From contig JAFSKV010000039.1 in the NCBI GenBank assembly GCA_017448795.1, positions 22,462 through 86,461 on the forward strand: 64,000 nt of DNA, given 5' to 3'. Made by a program: the position numbers and the translations under genes. This document shows positions 16,909 to 25,811 of the stretch, piece by piece. The stretch is from Synergistaceae bacterium (GTDB taxonomy: Bacteria; Synergistota; Synergistia; Synergistales; Aminobacteriaceae). Position 1 is the first letter of the stretch; each line of letters begins with the position of its first letter. The notes under the pieces are model-generated. The model did no database searches and was not told where the DNA came from. It worked only from the letters and a program-made list of their open reading frames with translations.

Positions 16909-17214
16909 TTAATACACCGCGCCAAAATTCGACTCCTCCTGGTCAACCCTCTCACGGTAAAATATGACCTGCCTGACGACCGCCATAGACGGCCCGTGAC
17001 GCAGCTTTTCCTTCATCTCATTGACCATTTCCGGCAGCCCCTGCACCACGACTTCGACTCTTCCGTCGTCCAAGTTCTCAACATTCCCGGTCAGTCCGAG
17101 CCTTTCAGCCTGTTCGCAAGCCCAGTACCTGAAGCCGACGTGCTGGACTCTCCCGGAGATTAACGCCCTTACGCGGATATAGCTGCTCTTGTCGTCGTAG
17201 TAACTCATTCCCAT
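16909..17214 (-). CDS. Acylphosphatase
   Basis: A small cytoplasmic enzyme that hydrolyses acyl phosphates such as acetyl phosphate. The catalytic Arg loop SGRVQHVGFRYW and the Asn motif GNVENLDDGRVEV are both intact. The core is about 90 residues with a short N-terminal extension. The ATG at 17214 overlaps the glycosylase gene by ten bases. An internal ATG at 17208 would give the common ATGA overlap and is an equally likely start. It lies 41 bases upstream of larB, in the same direction. Confidence 0.92.
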   Translation of the reverse strand: MGMSYYDDKSSYIRVRALISGRVQHVGFRYWACEQAERLGLTGNVENLDDGRVEVVVQGLPEMVNEMKEKLRHGPSMAVVRQVIFYRERVDQEESNFGAVY

Positions 17215-17948
17215 ACCCCCAATGATGAAAGCTGACGTGTAACCTGCCCTGCCCAGTCTTTGTTCGCGCGTGGATTGGCGGGGCTTGGGTGAAGTATCCT
17301 GATGATGTCAGGGCGGCCGTAAGCCAGCGAGTACTGGAGTGATGACTTCGCCCGCTGGAATGCGAATGTCCCGATGCCTATAACGTAGTCAGGCCTGAGA
17401 ATCTCGACCGCTTCAATCAGCGCGTCATCACAGAGCCTGCACAGTTCATCGCGTTCTGGAGGATTGAGCTTGTCGGGGGTAAGGTTGCGGATGCTTCCTG
17501 CGTCAGTCCTGCCCAAGAAGAGAAGAGGGCAATAGTTGAGGACGAAATGAGACGCGAAGAAGTTATCAGCCTTGCCGAATTTTTCCCGGAAGAGTCCCCA
17601 TAATCTTTTGCCGCTGACCTCAGACCTTCCGCAGTCAAGGCCGTGAACGGGGTATGAGACGTGAGTATCTTGCGGGGTGAAAACGCGTATTGATGTTATG
17701 CCGAGAAATTCGCGGACTGAATTGACCTCGCCGAAGGGGATTCCTGTCTGAGCCATTCCCCAAGGGCCAGGATTGATTCCGACAAAGACAACGCGCTTCC
17801 TTCCCTCCGAGAATTTCGCGTACTGCCTGAAACCGTCCCAAGCATAGCTGAGAGGGTTATAGACGAACTCGGCAGGGTATGAAAAGCTGAGCCTGCCCAC
17901 GTCATCACAAAGACGCTGGTAAATTCTGAGTATGTGCAAAGTGTTCAT
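17205..17948 (-). CDS. SMUG1-type single-strand-selective uracil-DNA glycosylase
   Basis: This 247-residue protein belongs to the uracil-DNA glycosylase superfamily and is closest to SMUG1, which removes uracil and related damaged bases from DNA. The catalytic motif GINPGPWGMAQTGIPFGEV is nearly identical to the animal SMUG1 motif. The C-terminal motif HPSPANPRAN supplies the active-site His and the intercalation wedge. SMUG1 is mainly an animal enzyme with scattered bacterial homologues. It heads the long co-directional cluster that runs to flgJ. No ribosome binding site precedes the ATG and a TAAAAT lies nine bases upstream, so the message may be leaderless. Confidence 0.9.
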   Translation of the reverse strand: MNTLHILRIYQRLCDDVGRLSFSYPAEFVYNPLSYAWDGFRQYAKFSEGRKRVVFVGINPGPWGMAQTGIPFGEVNSVREFLGITSIRVFTPQDTHVSYPVHGLDCGRSEVSGKRLWGLFREKFGKADNFFASHFVLNYCPLLFLGRTDAGSIRNLTPDKLNPPERDELCRLCDDALIEAVEILRPDYVIGIGTFAFQRAKSSLQYSLAYGRPDIIRILHPSPANPRANKDWAGQVTRQLSSLGVWE

Positions 17949-17957
17949 GATGGGTAT

Positions 17958-17963
17958 ATTTTA
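17958..17963 (-). promoter_or_regulatory. Possible -10 element for a leaderless glycosylase transcript
   Basis: On the minus strand TAAAAT ends nine bases before the ATG at 17948, so transcription would begin within a few bases of the start codon. No -35 box is obvious. Confidence 0.3.
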
Positions 17964-17973
17964 CACGCGGGAC

Positions 17974-18004
17974 AAAAAAATTCCCGGCATATTTCATCTG
18001 GGAA
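17974..18004 (-). terminator. Terminator downstream of the broken M4 peptidase gene
   Basis: TTCCC (18004-18000 on the minus strand) pairs with GGGAA (17985-17981), followed by seven T (17980-17974). The stem is short at five bases with a 14-base loop, but the T run is good. Confidence 0.6.
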
Positions 18005-18051
18005 TCCCTGTTCCTGCCTAGCTAGTCTATTGCCGGAGCCTCAGCACTGAT

Positions 18052-20791
18052 TTAGTTTGTGGTGTAGCGGCTGCCCTTCCTGTTTATCCTGAACACGTCC
18101 CAGTAAGCCCCGGCTGAATCATCATCAGGGGGCGAGTATTTCCTGAGGAGGCTTCCTTTGTAGTAGAGCCAGACTTTCGGCTTCGCCCCGTTCCAGCCGG
18201 CATCATCACCGCCAGACGGATTCCAGTGGACATAGAACCTGTATTCCGTCGAGGCAAAATGAGTGAACGATATGAACCTTGTCCTTCCGCTGTCAGATGA
18301 GGAATAGAGTCCTGACTCCCTTCCGTTGGGCGCGTATGTCTGTGTTGAGGACGGGCTTATCTCCTGCTGTGAGCTGCCGGAGTACTTTATCAGCATGTGG
18401 GGGTCGAGGAATGACTTTGTGCTGACAAGGTAGAGGGCATATTTCGTGCTGGCTGTGCTGTGGAGAGTCCTGAAGATGTTTCTCGTTGTCCCGGTTCCGG
18501 GGGGGACGGTGACCTTGAAGCTGTGGGAGTCGAACCCGGTCTTGTAGGCGTACACTGTATAGTACCCTGAGCCGAGGCCGCTGAACGTGTACTTTCCTGA
18601 CGACGCGGACGAAGGCGGCCGTGATATGTCGGAATAATCGTTCTTTACGCTGACGCTCGCGCCGCTCACATACTTTCCGCCCGTGTCAGTGAGATACACA
18701 TCGAGAGTCCCTGTGCCCGTCTTCACCAGCTCAACGTCAAGCCTGGCTTCCTTTTCCGCCGGGACATATACCCTTGTCCTGTTAGGCCTGTAGTTCCCGG
18801 AATATGGATTGACCGTTACGGTGTAATTGCCCGGGTCTGCGCTGACGGTGAAATTGCCTTTGGAGTCCATCATCGCGCTGAACTCAAGAAGCCCTGAGCT
18901 TCCCACAAGGCTGACCATTACGCTGCCAGGCACAACTGTTCCGTCGTCCCAGTCCTCAATGCCGCCCTTCAGAGTGCCCTGTGCCTCAGTTATGCCGAGA
19001 CTGTCAAACGCTTTCCTTATCGTGATGATTTTCGTCTCAGCAAGCCTCATCTGACGCGCCGCCCTGATCACATTCCTCCTGACTGTGTGGAAGTTAGACG
19101 TGCTGTCTAGCCCCAGGTTTAGGGACTTGTACCAGACCCTTCCGAGCTCGTGCCATGTGAGAGCCTGAGATGTTGACCGCCCGATTTTTGATGCCCCGTC
19201 CTGATGCATGAGGTAAGCCGCGTGAGTAACAAGCCTGCAATAAGTGTGGCAGCCGTTGCCGTCGTTGCCGTAATATTGGGCGGGAACAGTCCTGTAATGT
19301 TCGTAGAGCTCATCAACCGTCTTTATCCCGGCGAGCCCGAAGCTGCTGTCTGCCCCGTCAGAGAGGCTCTTCACGGAAATATCTTCTCTTGCGTCGCGGA
19401 GGCAGGTCTTCTTGTCGATGAAGTACGTTATGCCTGTCTCGGGGTCGCTGTCACTGTTGCGTTCCGGTAGGGTATTCCGCCCGTAACATAGTAGAGCACC
19501 GCATGGCCCGTTTCGTGCGCGAGAGTGTCGAGGCCTATTGCCCGTGTGTGGTCATACAGCGATGAGTTGCCGATGTCGCCGACGCTTATAGTCTCGCTGC
19601 CGGAGCTCCAGCAGGCATTGTCCGACATGTCAGAAGCGTGTGTCACGAGGTTCACTGTCATTCCTTTTCCGTCAAGGGAGTCCCTGCCGAAGGTGTCCTT
19701 CCACCATTTTATGACCGTCCTCATGGTCGTGTACGCTGAAATCTGGTGCTGATCTGTCCACGAGTCAAGATAGCCCCATGCGCTTCTGGGAATATTGCTG
19801 TCGCTCTTGCTGCCTGAATATATGATCACTTCCGGCAAGTCTCCTGTTCCGCTGTCCCTCATGTACTTTGTGTAGTTTTTGCCTTGCACCGTAACGGGGA
19901 AAGTTGGGTAGTTTCTCAGCTCATCACGCCCGTAATTGTAGGTGGTCCACGTGCATGTGTTGGAGAAGGCCATTAGCACGGACAAGTCATTCGCGCTGAC
20001 TATGACGGTCTCGTCGATGCCCGGGTCTGAGACTTTCACGGCGTAAGCCGGGACAGGATTCGACTCGTAACCGTCCAGCGAGTAGATGATTTTCCGGGCC
20101 TCTGACGCAAGGTTGAGCTGAGGAAGTCCGAGTCCCCTGAAGCGTTCGCTGAGACCATGAACGTCCTTCCGTAAACATCAAGAGGCTCCCCCGCCACGCT
20201 GTAAACCTGCCGGAACGAGTACTGCGAGCCGTATTCATCCTGCGCTACATTCAGGGGTAATGCCTCCGCGTAAGGGTCAGCGATTCCCAGAGCGTCATGA
20301 ATCCCGTAAGCGGCATCAAGAGCGTCGTCGGCATTTGTGATTGTGAGCTCCGAAAATTTCCCGTCAACATGCCTGACCTGCCCGCCGTCGCCAGCGTACA
20401 CAATGCTGAAGGCATCATTGCTCTCGTTCATGGCCTCTATTATCTCGGCGGTGAAAGGGTCTTCATCCGCGCTTGCCCTGACGCTTGAGACTGTCCGGGC
20501 TCTGGCTTTTATGACCCTGAGCTTGAACTCTTTGCTTGCTGACCTGCCGCCGCCTGTTACTGTCGCGGTAAGTTTCACGGCGGAGTCGCTCCCTGAAGGC
20601 CTGGTTACATTCCCTGTGCCTGAGACGTATTTTGACCTTGCGGACGGACTCGCCTTCAGGGATTGCCCCGCACACGCAGCCGTCCTATGACTGTCATCTG
20701 TAACACGGCCGTATTTCGTGACGACAGAAGAATGCCCCTCATGTCTTCTTGCGGCTGATACTGTGAGTGTTACTTGTTCCTGTGCTTCCAT
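18052..20791 (-). pseudogene. Broken M4 (thermolysin-like) metallopeptidase gene with C-terminal carboxypeptidase-regulatory domains
   Basis: Three frames together spell one secreted M4 peptidase: a bacterial-Ig-like part and an FTP/PepSY propeptide (20791 to about 20130), the catalytic part with HETGH (ending about 19430), and the C-terminal catalytic half with TYCRLVTHAAYLM plus SVKNDYSD-type regulatory repeats (19430-18052). Near 20127 a -1 shift leads from the ASGDS frame to GLPQLNLASEARKII. Near 19440 a second shift follows GGIPYRN, and the segment that should carry the third zinc ligand (NESGAINEA-type Glu) is missing. No signal peptide is present, and the 5' end runs into the next methyltransferase gene. 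Three products are unlikely to work; sequencing error could explain the shifts but not the missing segment. Confidence 0.8.
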
Positions 20792-21834
20792 CTCCTAAGC
20801 CTCGTGAAAAGTGCCGGGAAATTCCTCTCAACATAACGCCGAAGCCTTGTCTTCATTCTCCTGCACAGCCCCTTCACCGCCTTCACCAGCCTGTAGCTTA
20901 TCGGGAAATTGCGCTCCCATGTCCCATTGAAGCTCCTGTAGTGCTCTGTCTTGTGCCTCGCGATGCCCTCCTGGAACTCGACTGCGTGCTCAAAGAAGCC
21001 GGCTCTTTCCGGGTAATGCCTGCGTATGATTGCGCGTATGTCGTCCAGGTCCTGGGGCAGCATCGGTGTCGCGCAAGGGAAGACTCTCTTGTCGAACACC
21101 CCGGGAAGTGCCATCCACGGACAAAGCAGGCTATCAAACAGTCCGCCAGAATACTTCACTGTGTCTTCAGTGATATGGAACGCCCCAATGTTGGAGAAGT
21201 GGGGGATGTAGCCTTCGTCAGGAGCTGGCATGATACGGCAGTCAGTCGCGACATGGCCGTAAAGGTAGCGGCAGGCAAGATCGTCCTCACGCCCGGGCAG
21301 GTAAGGCAACGACACGTCATGAAGCACGCACCATGAGCCGGCCTTCATGTAAGGCAGGACGCAGAGGAAGTTCAGGGTCTCCCATGGGTGGATGTGGGCA
21401 GTGTCGAGAACAAGAAGGTCAATGTCGCCCCCTACGCGCTCAATGTAGCGGGATATGTCGCCGCCACTGTATATCGTCCACTTGCCTTTGAGGTGCGGGA
21501 ACTCTTCATCGACTAGCCAGCCTGAGAGCCTTTCTGTTTGTCCGCCGTAATACTTCTCGCAGTAGTCCGCTGAGATGAGCTGTGAGTTGGGAAGGTCGCG
21601 TATTGCGTTGAGGATGATGGATGAGCCGCCTCCGCTTGCGACTCCGACTTCGAGGATTTTCGCGGGCTTGAGGAAGCGCACAATGCCGTTGAGGAAGTAG
21701 CGTTCATTTCGCGACATCTCGGAGTAACTCGCAACCTTGCTGTAGATTTCATCGAGGTATTCGTGTTCGCAGTCCTCAAATTTTACGCGGGCATAGTTCG
21801 TCCTGAGTCCTGAGTCCATTATTATTTGGGCCAT
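20770..21834 (-). CDS. Class I SAM-dependent methyltransferase (Methyltransf_24 / cephalosporin-hydroxylase-like)
   Basis: This 354-residue protein has a Methyltransf_24-type core: ILEVGVASGGGSSIIL (SAM motif I, about residue 60), QLISADYCEKYYGG and the DIDLLVLDTAHIHPW motif II, then SWCVLHDVSLPYL. The last 80 residues are strongly basic and rich in Arg. Proteins of this kind often modify glycans or polyketides, but the substrate here is unknown. It starts at ATG after AAAGGCGG. Its 3' end overlaps the broken M4 peptidase gene by 22 bases, so that remnant has probably lost its own 5' end at this junction. Confidence 0.82.
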   Translation of the reverse strand: MAQIIMDSGLRTNYARVKFEDCEHEYLDEIYSKVASYSEMSRNERYFLNGIVRFLKPAKILEVGVASGGGSSIILNAIRDLPNSQLISADYCEKYYGGQTERLSGWLVDEEFPHLKGKWTIYSGGDISRYIERVGGDIDLLVLDTAHIHPWETLNFLCVLPYMKAGSWCVLHDVSLPYLPGREDDLACRYLYGHVATDCRIMPAPDEGYIPHFSNIGAFHITEDTVKYSGGLFDSLLCPWMALPGVFDKRVFPCATPMLPQDLDDIRAIIRRHYPERAGFFEHAVEFQEGIARHKTEHYRSFNGTWERNFPISYRLVKAVKGLCRRMKTRLRRYVERNFPALFTRLRRWKHRNK

Positions 21835-21865
21835 TCCGATTTTGTCAACCGCCTTTCTTCGTGAT

Positions 21866-21898
21866 AAAAATTCCCCCCGCCAATCACGACGAGGGGAA
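21866..21898 (-). terminator. Terminator of the hydrogenase operon
   Basis: On the minus strand TTCCCC (21898-21893) pairs with GGGGAA (21876-21871) and is followed by five T (21870-21866). It lies 20 bases after the hydrogenase stop. Confidence 0.7.
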
Positions 21899-21918
21899 AA
21901 TGTTCCGTTGCTGTCCTG

Positions 21919-23658
21919 CTACTTCCACAGCTCCCAAGCTGACTGGTCAGTGTGTAGCAGGTGATGAGCCTTTTCTCCGCCCGGCTCACCGAGATACTCC
22001 TTGTAGCACTGGACGATTGAGGGGTTCTCGTGGGAGAAGCGGAGGGTCATCTTCCTGTCCATGTCGAGAAGAATCTTGCCCCTGTCCTGTCCGAGTTCCT
22101 GGCCTTCCTCGATGGGCTGACCGCCGCCTCCAGCGCACCCGGTCGGGCAGGCCATGCACTCGATGAAGTCATACTGAACTTTGCCGCTCTTCACGTCTTC
22201 GCATATCTTGCGGATGTTCCCCAGTCCGTGGGCGACTCCAATCCTCAGCTTCCTTCCGGCAATCTCGAACTCTGTCTCCTTGATGCCGTCATAGTCGCGA
22301 ACATAGCGGAATGCGTTCGCGTCCGGGTTCTTGCCCGTAACAAGATAGTATGCGCTCCTGAGTGCCGCCTCCATGACTCCGCCGGTCGTCCCGAAGATAT
22401 GACCCGCACCCGAAGCAGTCCCAAGAGGAGCGTCAAATTCCCCGTCAGCAAGACTCTTCACGTCAATACCTTCCGACCGAATCAGCCTGTCCAGCTCGCG
22501 AACCGTCAGCACAACGTCAATGTCCCTCGCGCCCGACGCGTTCATCGACTCAACGTCGCACTCGTACTTCTTGGCGGTGCAGGGCATGAATGACACGTGA
22601 TATATCTTGTCGGCCTCGACTCCGAGAATCTGCGCGTACCACGTCTTGATGATTGCGCCGAACATCTGCTGGGGTGATTTTGCTGACGACAGGTTAGGCA
22701 CAAGCTCCGGGAACTCCATCTTGATGAATCTCACCCAGCCCGGACAGCATGACGTGAACATCGGGAACTTCTCAGATTTCCCTGCCGCAACGTTCTTGAG
22801 TTTCTGGACGAACTCGCTTCCTTCCTCCATGATTGTGAGGTCGGCGGAAAAATCCGTGTCGAAAACGTAGTTGAACCCGACAGCCCTCAACGCAGACGCG
22901 AGCCTTTCAGCTGTGGCTTCCTCGTGAGTGAGTCCTAACTGCTCGCCCCATGACGTTCTGACAGCAGGAGCAACCGACGCAATCATGATCTTGTCGCCGG
23001 CCGCAAAAGCATCACGCACCTTCTGTGTGTCATCACGTTCAACCAACGCACCGACCGGGCAATGTGTGATGCACTGTCCGCAGATTGTACAGTGTACTTC
23101 GGGGTCTGTGATTTCATGGCCGCCTGTTACTCCGACTGTTGTCCTTGAGCCTGACTTGGCGATGTCCCACACGTTCATCTGCTGGACTTTCTCGCAGATC
23201 TGAACACAGCGCATACACTTTATGCACTTGTCATCGTTCCTGATGAGCGGAAAATCACTGTTCCACCTGAACGCCGCAATATCCTCGTGGTAAGGGAAGG
23301 TGTTAATGCCGAGGTCGTTTGCTGTCCTCTGAAGCTCGCAGTTCCCGGAGCGCACGCACTCAGGGCATCTCGCGTTGTGCTGTGAGAGGATTAACTCAAC
23401 GTTGACCCTTCTGGCCTGGCGGACTTTCGGGGATTTGGTGATAATCTTCATGCCTTCCTGTACGATTGTGTTGCAGGAGGACACGAGCCTGTCCTGCCCC
23501 TCGATTTCGACGACGCAGACACGGCACGCTCCGATTTCGTTCACCTTCTTGAGGTAGCACAAATGCGGAATGGTTATGTGGTTGAGTTTTGCGGCCTCAA
23601 GTATCGTTGTGTTTTCGGGTACTTGTATCGCCTTGCCGTTGATTGTCGCGTTTACCAT
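21919..23658 (-). CDS. [FeFe] hydrogenase catalytic subunit (group A, multi-cluster)
   Basis: This 579-residue enzyme evolves or oxidises hydrogen. In order it has an N-terminal [2Fe-2S] ferredoxin domain (Cys at about 33-62), a His/Cys [4Fe-4S] site (CPECVRSGNCELQ), two bacterial-type [4Fe-4S] motifs (CIKCMRCVQICEK, CTICGQCITHCPVGA) and the H-cluster domain. L1 is TSCCPGW at about residue 304, L2 MPCTAKKYE at about 359 and L3 ECMACPTGCAGGGGQP at about 505; all H-cluster Cys are present. It overlaps the upstream oxidoreductase gene by seven bases, so the two are coupled. Maturases HydE, HydF and HydG are not in the window. Confidence 0.95.
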   Translation of the reverse strand: MVNATINGKAIQVPENTTILEAAKLNHITIPHLCYLKKVNEIGACRVCVVEIEGQDRLVSSCNTIVQEGMKIITKSPKVRQARRVNVELILSQHNARCPECVRSGNCELQRTANDLGINTFPYHEDIAAFRWNSDFPLIRNDDKCIKCMRCVQICEKVQQMNVWDIAKSGSRTTVGVTGGHEITDPEVHCTICGQCITHCPVGALVERDDTQKVRDAFAAGDKIMIASVAPAVRTSWGEQLGLTHEEATAERLASALRAVGFNYVFDTDFSADLTIMEEGSEFVQKLKNVAAGKSEKFPMFTSCCPGWVRFIKMEFPELVPNLSSAKSPQQMFGAIIKTWYAQILGVEADKIYHVSFMPCTAKKYECDVESMNASGARDIDVVLTVRELDRLIRSEGIDVKSLADGEFDAPLGTASGAGHIFGTTGGVMEAALRSAYYLVTGKNPDANAFRYVRDYDGIKETEFEIAGRKLRIGVAHGLGNIRKICEDVKSGKVQYDFIECMACPTGCAGGGGQPIEEGQELGQDRGKILLDMDRKMTLRFSHENPSIVQCYKEYLGEPGGEKAHHLLHTDQSAWELWK

Positions 23659-25508
23659 TTCACTTCACGCCCCTCTCTGAATTTTCCGAAGCCGTAGTAG
23701 TCGCAACGCAGGCACCTGTTCGACTCCTGCTCCATTTCCTCCTGTGTCATTCCCTTTTCGACCAGCTCGAAATCGTGAATCCTCTGGTCAATCGGACGCT
23801 CGCGCATCTTCACACGTCCGCAGGCAGGCCTGTTGTGTGGCACCGGGTCAGGAATCTCAACAGGAAGCGTGATAGGATGGTGGAAGCCGAGGTACTCATC
23901 GATGTTGGCGGCGGCAACTTTTCCTGCGGCGATTGCGCGGATGACGGTGGCCGGGCCTGACACGCAGTCGCCCCCGGAGAACACGCCCTCCATCTTGTCG
24001 CCCTTGACCTGCTCGCTGTCGAACGCCTCAATGCATCCCCACTTCACGGCGATACCTGACTGCTCAAAGTTGTAGCTGTCGATGCCCTGGCCGATTGCGA
24101 CAACGATAACGTCCGCCTCAATCCTGATAGGCTCGGCTGAAGCGTCTTTCGGAGCGGGGCGGCCTCCCTTGATGTTGGAGATCATCTGCTGCTTAACCCA
24201 GAGGGCTTTTGCTTTCCCGTCATCACCGACTTCAACCTTAAGCGGCGCAGCAAGCTCCAGAATCTCGCACCCTTCAACCTCCGTAGCCTCGACTTCCTCA
24301 GCCAGCGCTGTCATGTCATCCTTGCGCCTTCTGTAAGCGAGGGTAACCTTGTCCGCGTTGAGCCTGAGTGATGACCTTGCGCAGTCCATAGCGACATTTC
24401 CGCCGCCCACAACGACAACCTTCTTGCCCGTGAAGTTCGGGAAGTCCTCATCGCCGATTCTGCGGAGGAGTTCTACTGCTGACATGACTCCCTTTGCGTC
24501 CTCGCCGGGAATCTTGAGGGTCTTGTCCGTGTGCGCTCCGATTGCGATATAAACCGCGTCAAACTGCTCGCGCAACTTCGACAGCGGGAAGTCCGGGCCT
24601 CCTACTGATACTTCCTTGTGTACTTTGATGTCTCCAGCCGTGAGCAATGTCTCGATTTCCTCGTGGAGAACCTCACGCGGGAGTCTATATGACGGGATTC
24701 CGTAACGCAGCATTCCGCCGAGCCTCTTTCTCTGCTCGAAGATCTCCACGCTGTGGCCCATCATTCCGAGATAGTAGGCCGCTGAAATTCCGCTTGGGCC
24801 TCCTCCGATTATGGCTACCTTCTTGCCCGTAGCGGGGGCTGCCTTCTCGCCCTCACGGTATACCGGGACATGTCCGGCGTGGTCAATAGCGTAGAGCTTG
24901 AGGCCTCTGATGTTGATTGCGTCGTCGACCATTCTCCTGCGGCATTTGTTCTCGCAGGGATGCTCGCAGACCATAGCGCAGACTGACGGGAACGGGTTGT
25001 CCTTGCGGATGAGCCTGACAGCATCGGCATAACGTCCGGCGTTCACGAGTGCGATATAGCCGGGTATGTCGACGTGGGCGGGGCATAACGTAACGCACGG
25101 TACGGCTCTGAATCCCTCTGAAGCGCACTGATGGCCTTTCGCGTGTGCGACGTAATCATCACGGAATCCCTTCACGCCCTTCAAGACCATGTTGGCGGCC
25201 TCGTAGCCTATTGCGCAGTCGGCAGATGTGGAGATTGTCTCGGCTGTCTTCTCGATGGTCTCGACGGTCTTCATGTTGCCTTTTCCGTCAATGAGGTCGT
25301 CGATGAGGCGTTCGAGCTGTGGGAGACCTACGCGGCAGGGTACACACTTTCCGCAGGTCTGGGCGGCGCAGACTTTGATGTAGCTGCTGGCAATGTCAAG
25401 CGGACAGACATCGGGCGGCGCGCCTGTGATTCTCCGTTCGAGATCCTTGTGAAGCGACTCAACGGCGGCCTGAGCTTTTGTCTCATTCGTAATGCTAAGT
25501 CGACTCAA
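23652..25508 (-). CDS. NuoF-tail/GltD fusion flavoprotein, partner of the [FeFe] hydrogenase
   Basis: This 618-residue protein joins two modules. Residues 30-110 match only the C-terminal iron-sulfur part of NuoF (CGKCVPCRVG at about 52 and CAIGYEA); the FMN and NADH-binding domain of NuoF is absent. From about 130 on it is a GltD-type flavoprotein: CEHPCENKCRR iron-sulfur ligands, FAD fold AIIGGGPSG at about 236, NAD(P) fold VVVVGGGNVAMD at about 370, and the VFSGGDCVSGPATVI FAD loop. It probably passes electrons between NAD(P)H and the hydrogenase. The start is TTG behind GGGAGTGA. A GltD-type partner is the feature used to define the poorly studied group A2 hydrogenases; that classification is inferred. 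Confidence 0.88.
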   Translation of the reverse strand: MSRLSITNETKAQAAVESLHKDLERRITGAPPDVCPLDIASSYIKVCAAQTCGKCVPCRVGLPQLERLIDDLIDGKGNMKTVETIEKTAETISTSADCAIGYEAANMVLKGVKGFRDDYVAHAKGHQCASEGFRAVPCVTLCPAHVDIPGYIALVNAGRYADAVRLIRKDNPFPSVCAMVCEHPCENKCRRRMVDDAINIRGLKLYAIDHAGHVPVYREGEKAAPATGKKVAIIGGGPSGISAAYYLGMMGHSVEIFEQRKRLGGMLRYGIPSYRLPREVLHEEIETLLTAGDIKVHKEVSVGGPDFPLSKLREQFDAVYIAIGAHTDKTLKIPGEDAKGVMSAVELLRRIGDEDFPNFTGKKVVVVGGGNVAMDCARSSLRLNADKVTLAYRRRKDDMTALAEEVEATEVEGCEILELAAPLKVEVGDDGKAKALWVKQQMISNIKGGRPAPKDASAEPIRIEADVIVVAIGQGIDSYNFEQSGIAVKWGCIEAFDSEQVKGDKMEGVFSGGDCVSGPATVIRAIAAGKVAAANIDEYLGFHHPITLPVEIPDPVPHNRPACGRVKMRERPIDQRIHDFELVEKGMTQEEMEQESNRCLRCDYYGFGKFREGREVKW

Positions 25509-25566
25509 TATAGATTCACTCCCTCGTTGATTTCTGTGGAAAAAATTTTACCCCTTGGATGCGACA

Positions 25567-25572
25567 ATTATA
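25567..25572 (-). promoter_or_regulatory. -10 element upstream of the hydrogenase operon
   Basis: On the minus strand TATAAT (in ATAGTATAATTG) lies about 60 bases before the TTG start of the NuoF-GltD gene. No good -35 hexamer was found at 16-18 bases. Confidence 0.45.
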
Positions 25573-25669
25573 CTATTGATTCCTGTTACAAACATGAGAG
25601 ATTACGGCAAAAAAAGCAGGGCAAGGAAACTTTCTCCCTGTCCTGTCGTGTCATGTTGAGTGTTGCGTC

Positions 25670-25801
25670 CTAGTACAGGCCTTGTGAGCTTGGCAACGAC
25701 CGAAGAGGCATCCTTGAGTCGCTGGCCGTGATTATGTCCGAGTCCGTGAAGCCTATCACTTCAGCTTCCGGGGCTGTGTACTCTTTCTTTGCGTCCATCA
25801 T
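25670..25801 (-). CDS. Unannotated 43-residue ORF downstream of the giant surface protein
   Basis: Ten bases after the stop of the giant gene an ATG-ATG follows a good ribosome binding site (GGGGGTGA) and opens a 43-codon frame ending TAG. The product begins MMDAKKEY, continues with TAPEAEVIGF, then a TDSDIITAS stretch and a basic, Leu/Ser-rich end. It has no signal peptide or membrane segment. From general recall, short gut-bacterial ORFs with a Tyr-x-x-Pro-x-x-Glu-Val and Asp-Ile-Ile-Thr-x-Ser layout are common, but I know no function. Position and ribosome binding site make it likely real and co-transcribed with the surface gene. Confidence 0.6.
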   Translation of the reverse strand: MMDAKKEYTAPEAEVIGFTDSDIITASDSRMPLRSLPSSQGLY

Positions 25802-25811
25802 GTTCACCCCC

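Noticed and set aside
20100..20150. Programmed -1 frameshift in the M4 peptidase region
   Set aside because: There is no X-XXY-YYZ slippery heptamer at the shift, a second break follows and a catalytic segment is missing, so mutation is the simpler explanation.
21810..21860. TTGACA-17-TAATAA promoter-like match at the start of the Methyltransf_24-type gene
   Set aside because: The -10 box would lie inside the coding sequence after the ATG, so it cannot drive the full gene; taken as a chance match.
25131..25673. 180-residue plus-strand ORF
   Set aside because: Antisense to the NuoF-GltD gene and its leader; residue composition is that of a shadow frame.
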